A DNA stretch of 44,935 nt from a virus, in IMG/VR virus record IMGVR_UViG_3300048929_000804, positions 1-44,935 of that record. One strand, 5' to 3'. The position numbers and the translations under genes were made by a program. Below the pieces are notes generated by a model that was not told the DNA's origin, made no database searches, and saw only the letters and a list, made by a program, of their open reading frames with translations. Positions 7,512 to 16,685 of the stretch are shown here, one piece after another. The stretch's first letter is position 1; every line of letters begins with the position of its first letter.

Positions 7512-7865
7512 TCAGAAAGTGACGGGAAGAGTGATGCCGCTCGACGTGGTCACCTGAATCGTGCCTTTGATCGTGCGGCCCTTGAATGAGGTAATCGTCG
7601 CGCTCGCCTTCACCACCTCATTGACGGTGAGCGCGGCCTGTTCGATGAGCGACTGCAGCAACTGCAGCGGCGGCGACTGGCCGAGCACTTCGGAGAAGTA
7701 CGGCACGCCATCCGCGGTGTTGAACCAGCACTCGCCCTGGAACGTGCGCACCGCGCTTGCGACATCCTGCGCGAGCGAATACGGGTCGCTCGCGAGCGCG
7801 ATGTTGCCGTATGCATCAAGGCACAAATCCCACGTGGTTTGATCGAGAAGAAGTGTCGTTGCCAT
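7512..7865 (-). CDS. gp25/gpW-like baseplate wedge protein
   Basis: 117 residues. Contains DLCLDAYGNIALASDPYSLAQDVASAVRTFQGE and YFSEVLGQ, the pattern of the small gp25-like (P2 gpW-like) wedge subunit that starts sheath polymerisation. It sits between the spike and J genes as in most contractile tails. Confidence 0.85.
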   Translation of the reverse strand: MATTLLLDQTTWDLCLDAYGNIALASDPYSLAQDVASAVRTFQGECWFNTADGVPYFSEVLGQSPPLQLLQSLIEQAALTVNEVVKASATITSFKGRTIKGTIQVTTSSGITLPVTF

Positions 7866-7871
7866 GGTTTC

Positions 7872-8636
7872 TCACTGTGGCGGTCCACCGAGCCCGGAGC
7901 CGCCCGAGTTCGTGTGCTGGTGCGTGCTGTCAATCGCATGGCCGTTCGATGTAATCGTGCCGATGAACTGCACGGCGCCGCTAATGACCGAAGCGACCCC
8001 GCTCGCGATGCTGCCGGTCATGCCGCCGAGCCACGACAGCAGGCCTTGCACGATGACGGTGCCGCTGAATCCGGACTGCGGCGAGTTGACGGTGAATGAC
8101 GTCGATGCGTCGACTTCGACGAGCGGCGCAGAGAGCGTGATCTTCGTCGGCGACACGACGCCGATGCCGGCCGCAGAGAAGCGCACATACTGCTGAGGCA
8201 CGCCGTTCAGATAACCGCCGATATAGAGACCGTCGGCCGCATCGAACTTGCGCTTCGAACCCGGGTTCGCCTGCGCCTTCGTGGACTTCACGGCGGATAT
8301 GTCCCGGTCTGCAATCACGGCCAGACCGATGTCGCCCACCTTCGGGTCGAGGATCACCGCATCGGTCCCGCCCTGCAGCCGGAAATACGGCAAGTTGTGC
8401 ACCGTGCCGTGCGGCACGGCGTTGTCGTCGCCGTCGAGTTGATTGACAAGCGGCAGCACATCAACGAAGCCGACCGGGGAAAGGTCGCCCGCGTTCGTCA
8501 CGGCCAGCACCTGTACGAGCTTCGCCGTGCTGATCTCGGCCAGAACCTGACGGATCAGGAACAGATGCTCGTTATACGGCGAGCCGCCCGATGTCGCATC
8601 GGCAGCGCCGCGGTAGCCTAACTGATCATTGCTCAT
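7872..8636 (-). CDS. Baseplate puncturing spike (Gp138 N-terminal-domain type)
   Basis: 254 residues from the ATG at 8634-8636 (MSNDQLGYRG), which overlaps the upstream gene's stop. The N-terminal OB-like half (about 15-120) matches the Gp138-type spike (VQVLAV...GDLSPVGFVDVLPLVNQLDGD). A beta-helical part follows, and the C-terminus has THQHTNSGGSG, the HxH pattern that coordinates iron at the apex of many spikes. The protein pierces the outer membrane at sheath contraction. Confidence 0.82.
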   Translation of the reverse strand: MSNDQLGYRGAADATSGGSPYNEHLFLIRQVLAEISTAKLVQVLAVTNAGDLSPVGFVDVLPLVNQLDGDDNAVPHGTVHNLPYFRLQGGTDAVILDPKVGDIGLAVIADRDISAVKSTKAQANPGSKRKFDAADGLYIGGYLNGVPQQYVRFSAAGIGVVSPTKITLSAPLVEVDASTSFTVNSPQSGFSGTVIVQGLLSWLGGMTGSIASGVASVISGAVQFIGTITSNGHAIDSTHQHTNSGGSGLGGPPQ

Positions 8637-9489
8637 TGATAGGCACCGCCAGAATCGTCGTGAACCATTGGCCGTTTGGCGTCTCGGTCTGCAGCGAGTG
8701 CGACACCTGTAGTACCGTCCACTTTCCGCACGCAACCCGAAGCGAGCTCTCCACCTGCACGACGCCGCCCGGCTTGACAGACGGATTGAATAGCGTCGTG
8801 AGCGCGAGGCCGTTGCTTGCGAACGTCGGGTAGCCGACCATGCCGGTGTCCGGCGAGATCAGCGGCACGTCACCGCCGCGCGAGCCGTTCTTCGGCCAGA
8901 TCGCGAGCGTGCCGCGGTCGATTGCGAAATAGATGTCGGCAGCGCGCGCACATGCGCGGACCTGTGCGAGCGCGGTGCCCGGAAAATACGGGCTCGCGAG
9001 CTGCACGGTCACCCCGTTGTTCTCAAACGCAAGACCCATGGTCTGCGCGAGGGTCTGCATGATCGTCGCGACGTCGGCCGAGCCCGGATAGCTAAGCGCA
9101 TTGACGGGCTTGAGAGCCGACGCGAGACCGCCGAGGCCGGTGATGTTCAGCGGGATTTCAGGAGCGCCCTGAAACTCGCCCCACGCCTGCCAGATCGTGC
9201 CGCTATAGATCGTTTGCAGGCCGGTCTCGTCATCGCCGGCCGCGACCAGCACCGCGTTGTTGAACATGATCGCCGAGTTGATCGGGCCGATCGTCGTCAG
9301 CTGGTTGATCATGTCGAGCGGCAGGCCGAAAACACGCAGCTGCGCCTGCGGCATCGCCTCGCCTCCGTAGACCTGAATGCCGGCATGCACGCGCAGACCA
9401 GACAGCGTGACCGTGTTCGCGCCAGAGTCGCCGAACTGGCCGGTACCGAGCGTGATCGTCAGGTCGATGCGTTTGCGAGTGAAGCTCAT
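8626..9489 (-). CDS. Baseplate hub protein
   Basis: 287 residues. It begins MSFTRKRIDLTITLGTGQFG and contains QVYGGEAMPQAQLRVFGLPLDMIN, typical of hub proteins (gp27/gpD-like function) in phages with DUF3383 sheaths. It is the platform for the trimeric spike encoded immediately downstream. It overlaps the neighbours by 4 and 11 bases, as expected for proteins made in fixed ratio. Confidence 0.75.
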   Translation of the reverse strand: MSFTRKRIDLTITLGTGQFGDSGANTVTLSGLRVHAGIQVYGGEAMPQAQLRVFGLPLDMINQLTTIGPINSAIMFNNAVLVAAGDDETGLQTIYSGTIWQAWGEFQGAPEIPLNITGLGGLASALKPVNALSYPGSADVATIMQTLAQTMGLAFENNGVTVQLASPYFPGTALAQVRACARAADIYFAIDRGTLAIWPKNGSRGGDVPLISPDTGMVGYPTFASNGLALTTLFNPSVKPGGVVQVESSLRVACGKWTVLQVSHSLQTETPNGQWFTTILAVPINEQ

Positions 9490-9788
9490 GTAAGGTCGCT
9501 CGCCTCAAGGTAGACCAGCTGGTAGCGCGCACCGAGACCGTCGTACGTCGGATCGGCGACTCCCTGCGTATCGAAGAAAGACAGGTCGCCGGTGAAGCCG
9601 AGATACGATTGACGCACGATCAGCACGCGGTCGCGCGCAATGACGCCGGTGACGATCGGTTCATTGTTGACGTACAGGTCGAGATAGACACCCGTCGTCT
9701 TCTGATAAACCTTGATCTGGCAATTCTGGCCGCCGAGCAGTGTGCTCAGCTTCTGCGACGGCACGGCTGATAGAGGTACGGTCTTCAT
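9486..9788 (-). CDS. Baseplate plug protein (Pam3 gp18-like)
   Basis: 100 residues. The pattern QNCQIKVYQKTTGVYLDLYVNNEPIV...RDRVLIVRQSYLGFTGDLSFFDTQG fits the small plug protein described in the cyanophage Pam3 baseplate and found in related minimal contractile tails. It is expected to seal the tube lumen near the hub. Assignment is by recalled pattern and by position between hub and adaptor. Confidence 0.72.
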   Translation of the reverse strand: MKTVPLSAVPSQKLSTLLGGQNCQIKVYQKTTGVYLDLYVNNEPIVTGVIARDRVLIVRQSYLGFTGDLSFFDTQGVADPTYDGLGARYQLVYLEASDLT

Positions 9789-10447
9789 CAGAGCACTCCT
9801 GAGACAGGACCGTACAACGCTGCGAGCGACGCGCTCGGCGTGGGCGACTGCACCTGCCCCTGGCTAACGGTGTCGGCAGACGCGGGATTCTGCACGTTGT
9901 CGAATGCCGCGGTGGCGTTCACGCGGATCTCCTCAATATGCAGATCGACCTTCAGCAGCGTCGCGCCGTCGCGCTGTTCGCGCCGGTAGTCGTAAGCCAC
10001 GATGTTCGCGTTGTTGTAGACCACCTCGGGCATGACGATGCTGTAGAGGTTGGTCGACTGCTTCGCGAGCTCGATCGCCGAGATGAAATTGGCGCGCCGC
10101 TGCTCATCACCGCCGCATACCAGGCTGACGACGGACCCATACGGACGCTGCACCTTGTTGTAGGACTGGAAGGCGCCCTGCTCCAGCGGATAGTCGGGCA
10201 CGTTCGAATCCGCGCGATACTGCACGGCGCGCACGCTGTCGGCGATAGCGACTGGTTGATTGCTCGAATCAAAGACTCCCCACACCGGTTTTGCGAAGCC
10301 GAGCGCAAGCTGGCCGAGCCCCGCGTTGATGAGCAGGCTGTTCACCTCGGTGACGACTGGCGTGCCGGCGAGCCGTGCCAAAGCGGGAACGCCAGGCAGC
10401 GCCGGGACGTTCGGAAATTGCGGTACCGGAAGATTCGGCATCGGCAT
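9788..10447 (-). CDS. Tail hub/adaptor protein next to tape measure
   Basis: 219 residues. Pro-rich N-terminus, then a mixed alpha/beta body (AVQYRADSNVPDYPLEQGAFQSYNKVQRPYG; RRANFISAIELAKQSTNLYSIVMPE). This family follows the tape measure in DUF3383-sheath phages, where a distal-tail/tube-terminating adaptor is expected. No catalytic motif is visible. It shares one base with each neighbour (stop/start overlap). Role inferred from gene order. Confidence 0.62.
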   Translation of the reverse strand: MPMPNLPVPQFPNVPALPGVPALARLAGTPVVTEVNSLLINAGLGQLALGFAKPVWGVFDSSNQPVAIADSVRAVQYRADSNVPDYPLEQGAFQSYNKVQRPYGSVVSLVCGGDEQRRANFISAIELAKQSTNLYSIVMPEVVYNNANIVAYDYRREQRDGATLLKVDLHIEEIRVNATAAFDNVQNPASADTVSQGQVQSPTPSASLAALYGPVSGVL

Positions 10448-12285
10448 CAGCTCACCCCCGTGTTGGCCTGCGGCACCGTGAAGCTGAATTTTGCAAACTC
10501 ATGCCCGAGATCGCGCGCGATACCCCTCGCGTCGGTCGCCTGCGTGTGGATAGTGATCGGCCCGTTGATGTTGGTTTCGGCGGTCGTCGTGCTCGTCGAC
10601 GTGTTCGACGTGACTGGAGCGACGTCTCGCGCGCCCACGGTCTGCCCGGCGATCTTCGCGGCGTTAGCCTGTCCGATGGATGCATAGAGGTCCGATGCGG
10701 AACGGGCGCGTGCCTGCGCCTCGCCTTCGGTGTCCGCTGGGCGTTCGTAGTAGCGCGAGACGATCGCGCCCGCGTCGAGTGCGTTGGTCGTATTGCGCAG
10801 CCGCTTGCCGGCGGACTGCTCTTTGCCCTGCGTCAGTTCGTAGTTCGCAAATTGCAGTTGCTGGTCGAGCGTGGACTTGCGAATGTCGACGCCGAAGAGT
10901 TTGCGGAATTCTTCCTGACGGTCTTCGTGCCATTGACCGATGCCGTAGGCGTGACCGTTATCACCGACCGCGCGCGGGTCAAGCAGACTTTCCTTCCAGA
11001 AGTTCGCGATCACGCCCGACGACTGCTCTTTCGACCAGCCCATCTGCATGAAGCGTGCGACGGCCGCCTGCGCGGCCGGGTCTTTGGCGACGCCGCCGCG
11101 GCGCTTGTCGCCGACCGGGTCGCCCTGCCACGTGTCGCCGGGCTTCGGACGGTGCTTTGCGACTTCTTCGTCTTCGCCCGCGTTCAGGCTCTCGCTGTGC
11201 AGCGCCAGACCGGCCACGCCGAGCAGCTTGGCAAGGACCGGCAGCGCCGCGGCGCCCGCCGTCGAGACGCCACCGAGCGCCCCGCCGAGCTTCAGGAACG
11301 CGCCGGCGAGCGACAGGATGCCCGACGACATGGACAGCACCTTGAGCGCAGCCAGCGCGATCAGCACGTTCTTCCAGCCACCGACCGAGTCTGCCGCCTT
11401 GTCGGCCCATTCGACGAAGCGCTGAGCGGCGGCCACGGCGTTATCCACCCAGGCGCTGATATCCGCTTTGTGGTCTGCGACCCAGTCGGCCATCGCCTGG
11501 AGCTTCGTGAGCCACTTTTCGAAGATCGGCATCAGCTCGAGCAGAATCGTCGTGCCGACGTACTTCAGGCGGTCGCTGAAGTCGAGCCATTCGTTCTTGA
11601 GTTTGAGCGCCTGTTCTGCCTGCTTTTCGGTGATGGCCGAGTTCTTTTCCTGCGCGGCGACGAGCGCCAGGATCGCCTGCGGACCCTGCTTGATCAGGTT
11701 GAACTCGCTGTCGCCAATGCCCATCTGCTGCGCGACAAGACGCGCGCGGCCCGGATCAGTTTTGAACAGGCCGGCTACTATGCGCGAGCGCGCGAGCAGA
11801 TACGAGTTGCCGTCCCTAAGGTCTTTGACCGAGCCGCCGAAGCGCAGAAACCATTGCTGCGAGTCGCTGACCTGACCGAGCTTGAACTTGGCGACTTCCT
11901 GCTGCGACGCCTGCAATGCGGAGGTGATGCCTTCGGCGCTGCCACCCGCGCGCTCAGCTGCGCGCTGCCACGCCGACAGATCCTGAGTGCTCATCTGCAG
12001 GTTCTTCGCCATAAAGCCGAGGCTGGCCGCCGAGTTGATTGTGCTCTCGGTGAAGTTCTTGATGCCCATGCCGGCGGTGAAGATTGCTACCAGCGCGAGC
12101 ACTTCATTGCGGACTTTCTGGAAGGACTCTGCCGCGCGTTTGTTAGCCGCCTCAACTTCCTTCGCGGCGGCCTTCTCTTCAGCGGTGAGGGTCTTGGTGG
12201 CCTTGGTCGCGTCAGCCTTGCTGCGCTTGAACCCGGAGAGGTCCAGGCCGAGAGTGACGACGAGCGCGTCGACGACAGTTGCCAT
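10447..12285 (-). CDS. Tape measure protein with tail-lysozyme domain
   Basis: 612 residues. The N-terminal ~130 residues are helical (LGLDLSGFKRSKADATKATKTL), typical of tape measures. Residues about 300-365 form a hydrophobic/Gly-Ala region able to enter the membrane. Residues about 400-520 match the phage tail lysozyme fold: FMQMGWSKEQSSGVIANFWKES (candidate catalytic Glu432) and YGIGQWHEDRQEEF, followed by the ERPAD region. The protein sets tail length and locally opens peptidoglycan at injection. Its ribosome site (GAGGAAATG) lies in the end of the chaperone extension. The size predicts a fairly short tail. Confidence 0.88.
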   Translation of the reverse strand: MATVVDALVVTLGLDLSGFKRSKADATKATKTLTAEEKAAAKEVEAANKRAAESFQKVRNEVLALVAIFTAGMGIKNFTESTINSAASLGFMAKNLQMSTQDLSAWQRAAERAGGSAEGITSALQASQQEVAKFKLGQVSDSQQWFLRFGGSVKDLRDGNSYLLARSRIVAGLFKTDPGRARLVAQQMGIGDSEFNLIKQGPQAILALVAAQEKNSAITEKQAEQALKLKNEWLDFSDRLKYVGTTILLELMPIFEKWLTKLQAMADWVADHKADISAWVDNAVAAAQRFVEWADKAADSVGGWKNVLIALAALKVLSMSSGILSLAGAFLKLGGALGGVSTAGAAALPVLAKLLGVAGLALHSESLNAGEDEEVAKHRPKPGDTWQGDPVGDKRRGGVAKDPAAQAAVARFMQMGWSKEQSSGVIANFWKESLLDPRAVGDNGHAYGIGQWHEDRQEEFRKLFGVDIRKSTLDQQLQFANYELTQGKEQSAGKRLRNTTNALDAGAIVSRYYERPADTEGEAQARARSASDLYASIGQANAAKIAGQTVGARDVAPVTSNTSTSTTTAETNINGPITIHTQATDARGIARDLGHEFAKFSFTVPQANTGVS

Positions 12286-12288
12286 GCT

Positions 12289-12899
12289 TCATTTCCTCGG
12301 TTTGTTCAACTCGCGCTCGTTGTGCGAATCGACGGCGATCACTTCGAGCAGGTTGTACAGGTCCTCGGCCCCGTACACGGTCTGTAGCTCATGCAGCGTC
12401 GCGAGGCGCCGGGAAACAACTGCCCCGATAGACCGGGGCAGATTCACGTACTCGATCAGGCCGGGGACGTACTGGCCGCGTCCGGAGCCTGTGTCAACGG
12501 CGCGGCGCCACGAAAAAAATCCATGTGCAGCGACAGGATCGCTTTGCGCAGCATCAGGCGTGTGCCGATCTCCTCGATGTCGTCCTCGATCAACGGCCGG
12601 ACGAACTCCGGGTTCGCGCGATCGGGGATGATCTGCACGCAGCCCATCATCTGGTCGAAGAGCGGCTTGGCCATGTCGAACGGAACCTTCGCGAGCGATT
12701 TGATGCCGAGCGCGGCGAGACCGGCGAGACCCGACGAAAGCAGCTCGTCGGGCACCTCGACGCCGCAATTCATTGCAGTGAAGAGCGCGCGCGTCGCCCA
12801 CTCTTCGCTCTGCGATGCGGGCATTTCGGTGATCAGAAACGCCTTGCCCTGGTCGCGGCCGGCGGCCGTCACGGTGTAGGTGAGAGTCTTTCGTGGCAT
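12289..12899 (-). CDS. Tail assembly chaperone, long form by -1 ribosomal frameshift
   Basis: The long form is made from the first 129 codons of the short chaperone followed, after a -1 slip at 12513-12519, by 74 codons in the next frame down to 12289 (about 203 residues). The extension reads SWRRAVDTGSGRGQYVPG..., then LPRSIGAVVSRRLATL, and ends ERELNKPRK; it has no plausible start of its own. This is the lambda G/GT arrangement: the extended form binds tape measure and tube subunits. Position between tube and tape measure is exactly as expected. Confidence 0.8.
12456..12899 (-). CDS. Tail assembly chaperone, short form
   Basis: 147 residues (MPRKTLTYTVTAAGRDQGKAF...). Small alpha-helical protein with EEWATRALFTAMN and the RPLIEDDIEEIGTRLMLRKA region seen in tail chaperones of myovirus-type prophages. 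The last 18 residues after the slippery site (RGAAPLTQAP...) are Ala/Pro/Thr-rich and probably unstructured. In lambda the short form greatly outnumbers the frameshifted form and their ratio matters for tail assembly. Confidence 0.82.
   Translation of the reverse strand: MPRKTLTYTVTAAGRDQGKAFLITEMPASQSEEWATRALFTAMNCGVEVPDELLSSGLAGLAALGIKSLAKVPFDMAKPLFDQMMGCVQIIPDRANPEFVRPLIEDDIEEIGTRLMLRKAILSLHMDFFRGAAPLTQAPDAASTSPA
12513..12519 (-). promoter_or_regulatory. Slippery heptamer T TTT TTT for -1 frameshift
   Basis: On the reverse strand the chaperone reads GAT TTT TTT CGT, so seven T residues form a perfect X XXY YYZ heptamer in the zero frame. A -1 slip enters exactly the frame that stays open for another 74 codons. 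I did not identify a definite downstream pseudoknot. Confidence 0.82.
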
Positions 12900-12901
12900 G
12901 G

Positions 12902-13330
12902 TCAGAACGGAGCCGGGTCGACGCTATCCCACGTGATCTGATACTCCATCGCCTGGAGCACCTTCTGCGCATTCGGGATCGCGCGAATGCGCGAGAGAAC
13001 GCCGTTGGTCAAGGTGTACTTCTTGCCAATCGACGGGATGCGAATAGTGGAGTTTGCCGCGTAGATCGTGTTGTTCGCCTTCATCGCCGCAAGCCACTGC
13101 TCGAACAACGTGAGCGACGGCGAATCCGGCATGATGGTGATCGTCTGCGGCGTGTTGTACGGCGTGTAGCCCGCAAACATGTTGCCGTCAGCGCCCTTGC
13201 CGACTTCAGCCGGCTCGACGTCGTCGGTCGCAAACATCGCGTCGGCGCCAAACTTCTGGAGCTTCTGCGGCACCGGAAAGATCGTAGCGATCGACAGCAT
13301 GAAGACGGCGTTTGAAGAAGTGATATCCAT
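12902..13330 (-). CDS. Tail tube protein (DUF3277 type)
   Basis: 142 residues. Pattern VFMLSIATIFPVPQKLQKFGADAMFATDDVEPAEV followed by YTPYNTPQTITIMPDSPS is that of tube proteins paired with DUF3383 sheaths. It forms the hexameric inner tube. It directly follows the sheath gene in the transcript. Confidence 0.85.
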   Translation of the reverse strand: MDITSSNAVFMLSIATIFPVPQKLQKFGADAMFATDDVEPAEVGKGADGNMFAGYTPYNTPQTITIMPDSPSLTLFEQWLAAMKANNTIYAANSTIRIPSIGKKYTLTNGVLSRIRAIPNAQKVLQAMEYQITWDSVDPAPF

Positions 13331-13342
13331 GTTCGAGTCCCC

Positions 13343-14833
13343 TTACTGCACCAGGATGGAAGCCATCTGCAGCACTTGGACCGACTGCCCGTCCATGTAC
13401 CAGTAATTGATCGGCGGCGATTGGCGCGCGGCGCGCACTTGCGCGGTCGCGGGCAGCACTTGCAGATACCAGCCACGCGTCGAGAGCACGCTATCGATCG
13501 CGAGGCCAGCGGCGGCGTTCACTTCGGCGGCTTGTGCTGCGGACAGTGCGACGCCCGCGCGCTGACCACCGAAGTTCTGGAACTGGTTGATCGGGTCCGT
13601 GAGGAACGCCTCGATCATCGTGTCGCCGTCGGCGTTGTACGGGATGGAGTTGACCGACGTGAGGCCCGTCATCATCGCCAGCTGGAACTGGTTGTTCAAA
13701 TAGATCTGATTGACGTACGAGTCGATCCAGTCGTACTGACCGCCGATCTGTCCGTTCGAAAGGAACAGGAAATCGTCGTTGGCCGTCGAGAAGTCGCCGT
13801 AGCAGTTGTAGCCGTTGGCGAGCAGGTTCGTGTACACGGTGCCATCGGTTACGTCCGCCGTCAGACCATCCTGCGAGCGGAACGCGGCTGTCGCACGGCC
13901 GTTGGTCGCCGAGAAGTCGAGCGAGGCAACGTAGCCCATCAGGAACGCGGCCTTGTTCGCCGGGCCCCAGATCGGCGCGACGCCGGACATGTTGCCCTGC
14001 TGGACCTGATAGCCCAGCGACGTAGTCGCCGGCACCGTAACTGTCGGACTCGCATCGGTGTCCCACGCGGCGTACAGATAGCGATTGCCCTGCGCAACCG
14101 TCCAGGCTGCGAAGGCCATCTTCTGAGTATTGCCCACGCCGTTGTCCGGATCGAACGTGGTCATGAACGAGCACCAGTTCGTCGTCAGCTTTACGATCGC
14201 TGCCATCGCCGTGGCCGGTGTCGCTGCGATCGCGCCTTGCGACGTAACCGCGCCGGTGGCAGTCGTGAGATTCAGACCGGCCGCGAGCGTGCCGGTCGCC
14301 GGCGTGATCGTCGAGGACGCGCCCGTCGTCGTCGAAGTGAACACGAACGCGCTTGACTGGCTGTCGTACGTAACCGTCGGGCCACCGGTGAAGGCGGCAG
14401 CGATCAGCGTCGCGGCGTTCGAGAAGCTCGTCGCACTCGACAGGTTGATCGCCGATGACGTCTTGACCACGCCATCAACCGTCAACGACAGCGTGCCGGT
14501 GAGCGCCTGCAACTGCGTGAGTGTCATCGACGCGAGCGAGCCGCCGCGCAGATACGCGGAAACCGGCGCCGTCGGATACTGGACGAAACGCAGTGCGCCC
14601 GGTTTTTTCGTCGAGTTTTTGAAACCGTTGAAATAAACCGAGGCCAATGCAGCTTCAGCGGAAGCCGGGCCAAAATAATTTGAAACCGCCTGCGCCGTCG
14701 GAAATGACGGCGCGGACCCAATCGGCGCTCGCGTATTATTCGTCAACATAATGCCGATGAGATCAAGCGCTGAACCGCCAGCGCTAATAACGCTCGGAAT
14801 CGCGTTGGCGATCAGGGATGCTGGGATCGACAT
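13343..14833 (-). CDS. Tail sheath protein (DUF3383 type)
   Basis: 496 residues. Starts [20 protein letters not shown] and has [34 protein letters not shown] and a C-terminal half with [10 protein letters not shown] and [23 protein letters not shown], all typical of DUF3383 contractile sheaths. A Ser/Thr/Ala-rich middle region (about 120-205) is the variable outer domain. The first ~250 bases of the gene are more AT-rich than the rest. Confidence 0.9.
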   Translation of the reverse strand: MSIPASLIANAIPSVISAGGSALDLIGIMLTNNTRAPIGSAPSFPTAQAVSNYFGPASAEAALASVYFNGFKNSTKKPGALRFVQYPTAPVSAYLRGGSLASMTLTQLQALTGTLSLTVDGVVKTSSAINLSSATSFSNAATLIAAAFTGGPTVTYDSQSSAFVFTSTTTGASSTITPATGTLAAGLNLTTATGAVTSQGAIAATPATAMAAIVKLTTNWCSFMTTFDPDNGVGNTQKMAFAAWTVAQGNRYLYAAWDTDASPTVTVPATTSLGYQVQQGNMSGVAPIWGPANKAAFLMGYVASLDFSATNGRATAAFRSQDGLTADVTDGTVYTNLLANGYNCYGDFSTANDDFLFLSNGQIGGQYDWIDSYVNQIYLNNQFQLAMMTGLTSVNSIPYNADGDTMIEAFLTDPINQFQNFGGQRAGVALSAAQAAEVNAAAGLAIDSVLSTRGWYLQVLPATAQVRAARQSPPINYWYMDGQSVQVLQMASILVQ

Positions 14834-14860
14834 TTATCTGTGCTCCAGATAGGCGCGGCG

Positions 14861-15400
14861 CTACGCAGGGTAAGTGGCGTCCACGCTTATGATATTGACG
14901 CTGAGAGCGTCGGCAAAATCCTGCGGCACTGCTGTGACAGGATTGTACTGAATTACAGCGGTGATTATCCAACGCTGCTCATACTGATTTTCTCCGTTAT
15001 TAAACGGCATTTGCCGGGCGTCGTCGCAATATAGCGGCTGAATATCAAAGCCTGACGCCTTAAATGAATCGACCGCATATTCACTTCGAAATAGCGTTTC
15101 GATCATCGCGGCGTTATCCGCCGAGTTCGGTCCGTGAATATCGATCTGGATCGTCGATTTCGTCGCGCGCTCGAAATTGCGTGTGCCTGGGTTGGTGCCT
15201 GGGTCCGTGTAGGTGTCGGCGTTGGTTGACAGGCGCGACTGACCCAGCGGCGTCATGACGAGAAAGTCGTCGCCTACCGGCTCAGACACGCGGTTGTCCT
15301 GCCCGGTGATCACCTCCACGCCGACGGCCACGATCGACAGCAGGAACGTGCGCAGCGTGGCGAGCACATCGTCTTCGGTGATGCTGACGGTGGTCGGCAT
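14861..15400 (-). CDS. Neck/tail terminator protein (LIC_12616-type)
   Basis: 179 residues from the ATG at 15398-15400 (MPTTVSITEDDVLATLRTFL). Pattern FLLSIVAVGVEVITGQDNRV...GDDFLVMTPL...TIQIDIHGPNSADNA is that of the LIC_12616 family, likely the tail terminator capping the tube. It ends GENQYEQRWIITAVIQYNP, also typical. The last ~270 bases are unusually AT-rich for this phage. Confidence 0.78.
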   Translation of the reverse strand: MPTTVSITEDDVLATLRTFLLSIVAVGVEVITGQDNRVSEPVGDDFLVMTPLGQSRLSTNADTYTDPGTNPGTRNFERATKSTIQIDIHGPNSADNAAMIETLFRSEYAVDSFKASGFDIQPLYCDDARQMPFNNGENQYEQRWIITAVIQYNPVTAVPQDFADALSVNIISVDATYPA

Positions 15401-15402
15401 GG

Positions 15403-15795
15403 TCAGGCCTTCTGAAGTTGAATTGCAAGCGAGCACCAGTCCGGCCACGTCTCGAGCACCTGCACGACGAGCCACGTAGTATTGGCGAGATCTGCGCGCG
15501 CCGTCGCACCGAACGCGATCAGGTCGCCGCCCTGCGAGTCGGGGCGATAGACACCGCGCCAGTCGCCGTCGAGCCGCGCATTGCGCAACACGCCCGTGAT
15601 GTTCAGGCTGTCGAGGTGCTGGATCTGCGGGCCGGATAACGCCTGCACCTGAACCTGCGCGGTGACCGGCGTGGCGTAAGTCGGCGTGCGCTTGCCGCTC
15701 GGTGTGGTGTCGTAGCCGGTGCTCCGCGACAGCTGCGCCGCGGTGTTCGGGTTGATAGCGCTGGTGACGCTGTTCGCGATGCCTCTAAGATTCAT
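15403..15795 (-). CDS. Conserved neck-region protein
   Basis: 130 residues from the ATG at 15793-15795 (MNLRGIANSVTSAINPN). Beta-rich body with TPVTAQVQVQALSGPQIQHLDSLN and LNITGVLRNARLDGDWRGV. It lies between the gp10-like protein and the terminator and overlaps the former by 11 bases. This family is common in DUF3383-sheath prophages; a head-tail connector role is inferred from gene order only. Confidence 0.68.
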   Translation of the reverse strand: MNLRGIANSVTSAINPNTAAQLSRSTGYDTTPSGKRTPTYATPVTAQVQVQALSGPQIQHLDSLNITGVLRNARLDGDWRGVYRPDSQGGDLIAFGATARADLANTTWLVVQVLETWPDWCSLAIQLQKA

Positions 15796-16273
15796 CAGGC
15801 GGTCCGTCCACGATGTCGTATGCGATGGCGTGCTGCATTGGCGCCTGCGCTGAGCCGCGCAGCGGGCCGTCGAAACCCTTCTTGCGGATCGTCGAGGGCG
15901 CGTTTGCGGGAATGGTGAAAGTGCCGATGGTCTGCTGGATATCGACGACCGCGGCCTCGCCGGCGAGGCGCAGCGCTTGGTCGAAGTTGCCACCGTTGCG
16001 CTGCAGGGTTACACCGACGATCTTTGCCCAGCGCGCGGCTTTCGCGTCTGCCGTGCTGCGCATGAATGATCGGGCGGGCGTGATGATCACCTTGCCGTCG
16101 ACGATGCGGACCGTGCCGTATTCATTCCAGAAGCCGACGAGCGCCGTGGGCGTGCCGTCCGGTTCAGTCGCGCCTTCTAGAATGCCGGCGCGCATCGTCA
16201 ACGTGGCGTTGTCGAGGTATCGCGCGAGGGCTGCGTCGAGCTTTGCGCCGCCCGTGACCTTAACGGCACACAT
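15785..16273 (-). CDS. HK97-gp10-like neck protein
   Basis: 162 residues. KLDAALARYLDNATLTMRAGILEGAT followed by VGFWNEYGTVRIVDGKVIITPARSFMR is the characteristic pattern (new-peptide start, E-x-G-T, P-x-R-x-F-x-R) of gp10-like tail-completion proteins. It joins the tail to the head after packaging. Confidence 0.78.
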   Translation of the reverse strand: MCAVKVTGGAKLDAALARYLDNATLTMRAGILEGATEPDGTPTALVGFWNEYGTVRIVDGKVIITPARSFMRSTADAKAARWAKIVGVTLQRNGGNFDQALRLAGEAAVVDIQQTIGTFTIPANAPSTIRKKGFDGPLRGSAQAPMQHAIAYDIVDGPPDES

Positions 16274-16685
16274 AAGGCTGCGGCGCCGGCATGTACCGGA
16301 ATGTCCGGTACGGCAGCGCCATCTGCCAGAACATCATGCCGTACTGGCTCTGCGTCCAGAATGCCGCGTTCTTGGCCTGGACTGCGACGAGGGAGACGTT
16401 CACCGACCCTTCGCCGGCCGATGCAACCTGACCGACAAGCGCAGCGTTATCGCCATTCGAACCGGCAGCACGGCCGAGCAGGAAGGCAATGTGCGCGGTG
16501 ATGAGATTGAGCAGTTGCGCGCGCGTGGTGAGGTCTTGAACGATCGAACATGGCGAGTTGTTGAGGTACAACGTCGCCATGTTGAAATAGGACGTGAGCG
16601 TGTCCGCCGACACCGCCGCGAACGCCGGAAACTGCACGATGAATGCTGCAGGGTCGAACGTGACGACGCCGGGGACGTCGCTCAT
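16260..16685 (-). CDS. Head-tail adaptor, DUF4054 family
   Basis: 141 residues. FDPAAFIVQFPAFAAVSADTLTSYFNMATLYLNN and LLNLITAHIAFLLG are the hallmark of DUF4054 proteins, the adaptor that docks on the portal. It is followed by the gp10-like protein with a 14-base overlap. Confidence 0.83.
   Translation of the reverse strand: MSDVPGVVTFDPAAFIVQFPAFAAVSADTLTSYFNMATLYLNNSPCSIVQDLTTRAQLLNLITAHIAFLLGRAAGSNGDNAALVGQVASAGEGSVNVSLVAVQAKNAAFWTQSQYGMMFWQMALPYRTFRYMPAPQPYVCR

Noticed and set aside
10375-12387. 670-codon open frame on the + strand opposite the tape measure gene
   Set aside because: Arg/Ala/Val-rich sequence caused by GC-biased third positions of the real reverse gene; no ribosome site or family resemblance.
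12525-12972. Upstream part of the chaperone-extension frame (12289-12972)
   Set aside because: Before the slippery site it is a shadow of the chaperone gene; only the part after 12513 is coding by frameshift.
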